Below, piece after piece: positions 62,210 through 64,000 of a stretch of DNA of 64,000 nt. The DNA comes from Neelides folsomi (taxonomy: Eukaryota; Arthropoda; Collembola; Neelipleona; Neelidae), in NCBI GenBank assembly GCA_034687125.1, contig JAQGBZ010000145.1, positions 83,996-147,995 of the forward strand, read 5' to 3'. A program made the position numbers and the translations under genes. The notes under the pieces are model-generated. The model was given only the letters and a program-made list of their open reading frames with translations. It searched no databases and was not told where the DNA came from. Positions within the stretch are counted from its first letter, which is position 1; each line of letters opens with the position of its first letter.

Positions 62210-63578
62210 CTATTTAAAAATTAAAACTTGGTTTTGATTTCATTTATTTAGACCTTAAACCCAAAGTTTAATATTTTAAACAAACTTCTTGTCTTATTAT
62301 TAAGGACATTTCTTAGAGCTAGAGTTAAATTAATTTTAATTTTGTCATTTGAGTTATACTTATTATCGAGTTTAAAAATGCTTTTGATTTTTTTCCGTTT
62401 GGGTTAGACATAGTAAGTTGCTATAATGAATGTCTCAAAATATACTTTTGTAAAAATATGAGCCAAGGTTTGTTATTTTTACGCGGTAATTAAACATTCA
62501 AATTAAAAGCCATTAATGTTAAGACATAAATACTTCTGATTCACTATTTTTAATTAAACTATTTCTTTTATATTAAAATGCTACCAGTTTTACAAGAAAA
62601 GCGTAAAATTTTTATTATTCCAGACGAAGTAAATTCTATTATTATAAATTTAAGTTCATATTTAAAAAGTATCAAAGTCATAATTTTAAATTCACCAATT
62701 CCAAATGAGAAATTAAACGAAATTCTCGATTCTTGTTCTCTTCGTCATATACCTGAAACCGTGAGTCAAATCACAAATGTGTCAAGAGGATCTTTTCTTT
62801 AATGCATTTCAAGAAAGTCGTCTCCACTTTGGTCGACTGTGGAACTCATTGGGAATCTCCTTGGGGGATTTGGGGGAGTTTTTTCCCGAATGACGAAAAA
62901 AGTCCAGTTCTTTGTCGTACACACAGGTGGAAACGAACTGATTCTGCTCTATCAATCCATAGTTAAGTTAGTTAATATATAGAGTAGATGGAGGGAGGAA
63001 TGAATCCTATGTAAGCTGAGGGGACGGGTGGAGACAACCCTCGTGGAAACACGGCAGGCAGAAGAGGAAGGCGGGAAAGCTCACGGCCTTGGCACGACCA
63101 GATTGTAAACATACATCCCCAGGGAGGACTCTCTCTATCGAACAGAGAACCCAACAAAAGTGTGAGATTCGGCTACCGAACCCAACGTCCCGTCACGACG
63201 GACGTTGCCACCTTTTACTCACTAAGCATACCAACCCATAGCCTGCTCATAAAAGGGACAGATCGACGTAATCCGGCAACTAAAGGATGGAGTAACAGAG
63301 TTACTAGTCATATCTATGCAACACCATCATTCTGTACCCATAGAATAAGAATAGAATAAATTAGAGAAGCTTTGTAAGGGCAAAAGCCGAAATATCGGAG
63401 TATAAACATCATTTCAAGAAAAAAGACAAAAAATTAAGGTAACGACAGGAAGGAAAATGCTCAAGCCAGACGAATTTACTATAAGCCTAATGAGGAAGGT
63501 AACCCAATAGTTCTACGCTAACAAAGAATACCCTGCTTAATTCACAAAAAGTGTCTTGAAGATGCCCTTTTTTAACGT
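62210..63578. other. Region upstream of the visible FSTL copy 2 exons
   Basis: This should be an intron of FSTL copy 2. It contains a 74-codon ORF (62578-62802, plus) with no recognisable family. A GC-richer stretch (62820-63330) looks like repeat DNA and includes a near-perfect palindrome at 63184-63206 (AACGTCC...GGACGTT). No Ig-like exon is visible on the minus strand. Confidence 0.4.
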
Positions 63579-63896
63579 ATGGGAAGAAACTCATTTCTAA
63601 GGTGGATGACAAAGGAGTGTAAGTATAAATACAGACTTATTAATAAAAAGCCAATATTCCTGGAAAGAAATGACATTGTTCTTCAACGCGAAAATTATCT
63701 ACGCTCGATGAAAAGTTTTCAAAATTGTGGATATGATATATTTTGGTCTGAAGAAACATGGTCATCTTCAGATCAAACACGAAATCATTGTTGGCAAATG
63801 CTTATGAGCACAGAAGAGAGGAAGAAACTCGAAGGCCCATGGCCAGGTCAAGTACTACAAGACATGAATGGTTTTGTGGGTATGTTGAAAAATTAA
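63579..63896 (+). pseudogene. DDE-type transposase fragment (DDE superfamily endonuclease, Tc1/IS630-like)
   Basis: The 105-codon ORF carries the block KKPIFLERNDIVLQRENYLR followed by a W-x-E-E-T-W motif (FWSEETWSSSDQTRNHCWQ). It resembles arthropod DDE_3-type transposases, where 'RP.L.ER.DVV..R..YLR.....R.....Y.DETW' precedes the first catalytic Asp. Here the position that is usually Asp in 'DETW' reads Glu. Only this segment is present; the rest of the catalytic core is absent before the stop. Probably a relic. Confidence 0.5.
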
Positions 63897-64000
63897 TTAG
63901 AAATAGAAATAATTAAATAGGTGTATACAGGGTGTTTAGGCACTATGTGTGGACTGCAACAATAAAATATCTCTTAGACTAAGAAATGAATAAATCCGAT

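Noticed and set aside
62578-62802. 74-codon plus-strand ORF with a true ATG
   Set aside because: No family recognised; small and A/T-rich, so not called as a gene.
62820-62960. Possible extra upstream exon of FSTL copy 2 (minus strand, QNQFV...VYD)
   Set aside because: It vaguely resembles the copy 1 exon at 46161-46279, but the alignment needs gaps, conserved residues are missing and no good donor follows.
1-64000. CRISPR arrays, operons, bacterial defence systems or rRNA genes
   Set aside because: The window is clearly eukaryotic nuclear DNA with spliceosomal introns, and no such structures were seen.

Overview
This is eukaryotic, AT-rich DNA with many spliceosomal introns (GT...AG). Most introns in the compact left part are 60-130 bp. 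The best organism call is an arthropod: the BTB gene matches the insect serine-enriched protein family (gprs) closely, and decayed mariner, PIF/Harbinger and Mutator-like transposons are present. A non-dipteran arthropod such as a crustacean, collembolan or mite is likely, but the lineage cannot be fixed from this window. I assembled exons by hand from splice sites, reading frame and family similarity. In every gene the exon lengths close in phase.

Left part (1-18.3 kb), gene dense. The 3' end of NBAS (+, exons 1096-5643) carries two intronless genes inside one intron on the same strand: COX19 (3382-3651) and PPCDC (3767-4441). gprs follows on the minus strand (8732-6090), convergent with NBAS. 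It is divergent from TopBP1 (+, 9475-15556, 14 exons, about 1424 aa). CARNMT1 (+, 16552-18297, about 406 aa) comes next. Small inverted-repeat elements sit in a TopBP1 intron and upstream of CARNMT1. A Mutator-like transposase relic lies at the very start.

Middle (18.3-48.1 kb). After about 3 kb without a recognised gene comes one large secreted follistatin-like gene of the FSTL4/FSTL5 family. A probable noncoding first exon ends at 21550, a signal-peptide exon lies at 24260-24343, and 15 further coding exons run from 40261 to 48121 (about 922 aa: Kazal, two EF hands, two Ig domains, C-terminal propeller-like region). Its 16-kb intron after the signal peptide is a graveyard of mobile DNA. It holds a mariner with long inverted repeats, a decayed element with protein-primed-type family B DNA polymerase fragments framed by inverted repeats, a tRNA-headed SINE-like repeat, a MITE and a PIF/Harbinger relic.

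Right part (48.1-64 kb). About 12.7 kb has no gene I can support. Then the last five exons of a second, diverged FSTL gene lie on the minus strand (62209-60796), tail to tail with the first copy; its 5' exons are not visible. A transposase fragment ends the window.

Functionally the left-hand genes are unrelated housekeeping genes: ER-Golgi tethering, mitochondrial copper/COX assembly, CoA synthesis, DNA damage checkpoint and histidine-dipeptide methylation. I found no defence system or other clearly new molecular system. The most unusual items are the nested COX19-PPCDC pair, the FSTL paralogue pair with divergent intron structure, and the composite polymerase-bearing element.
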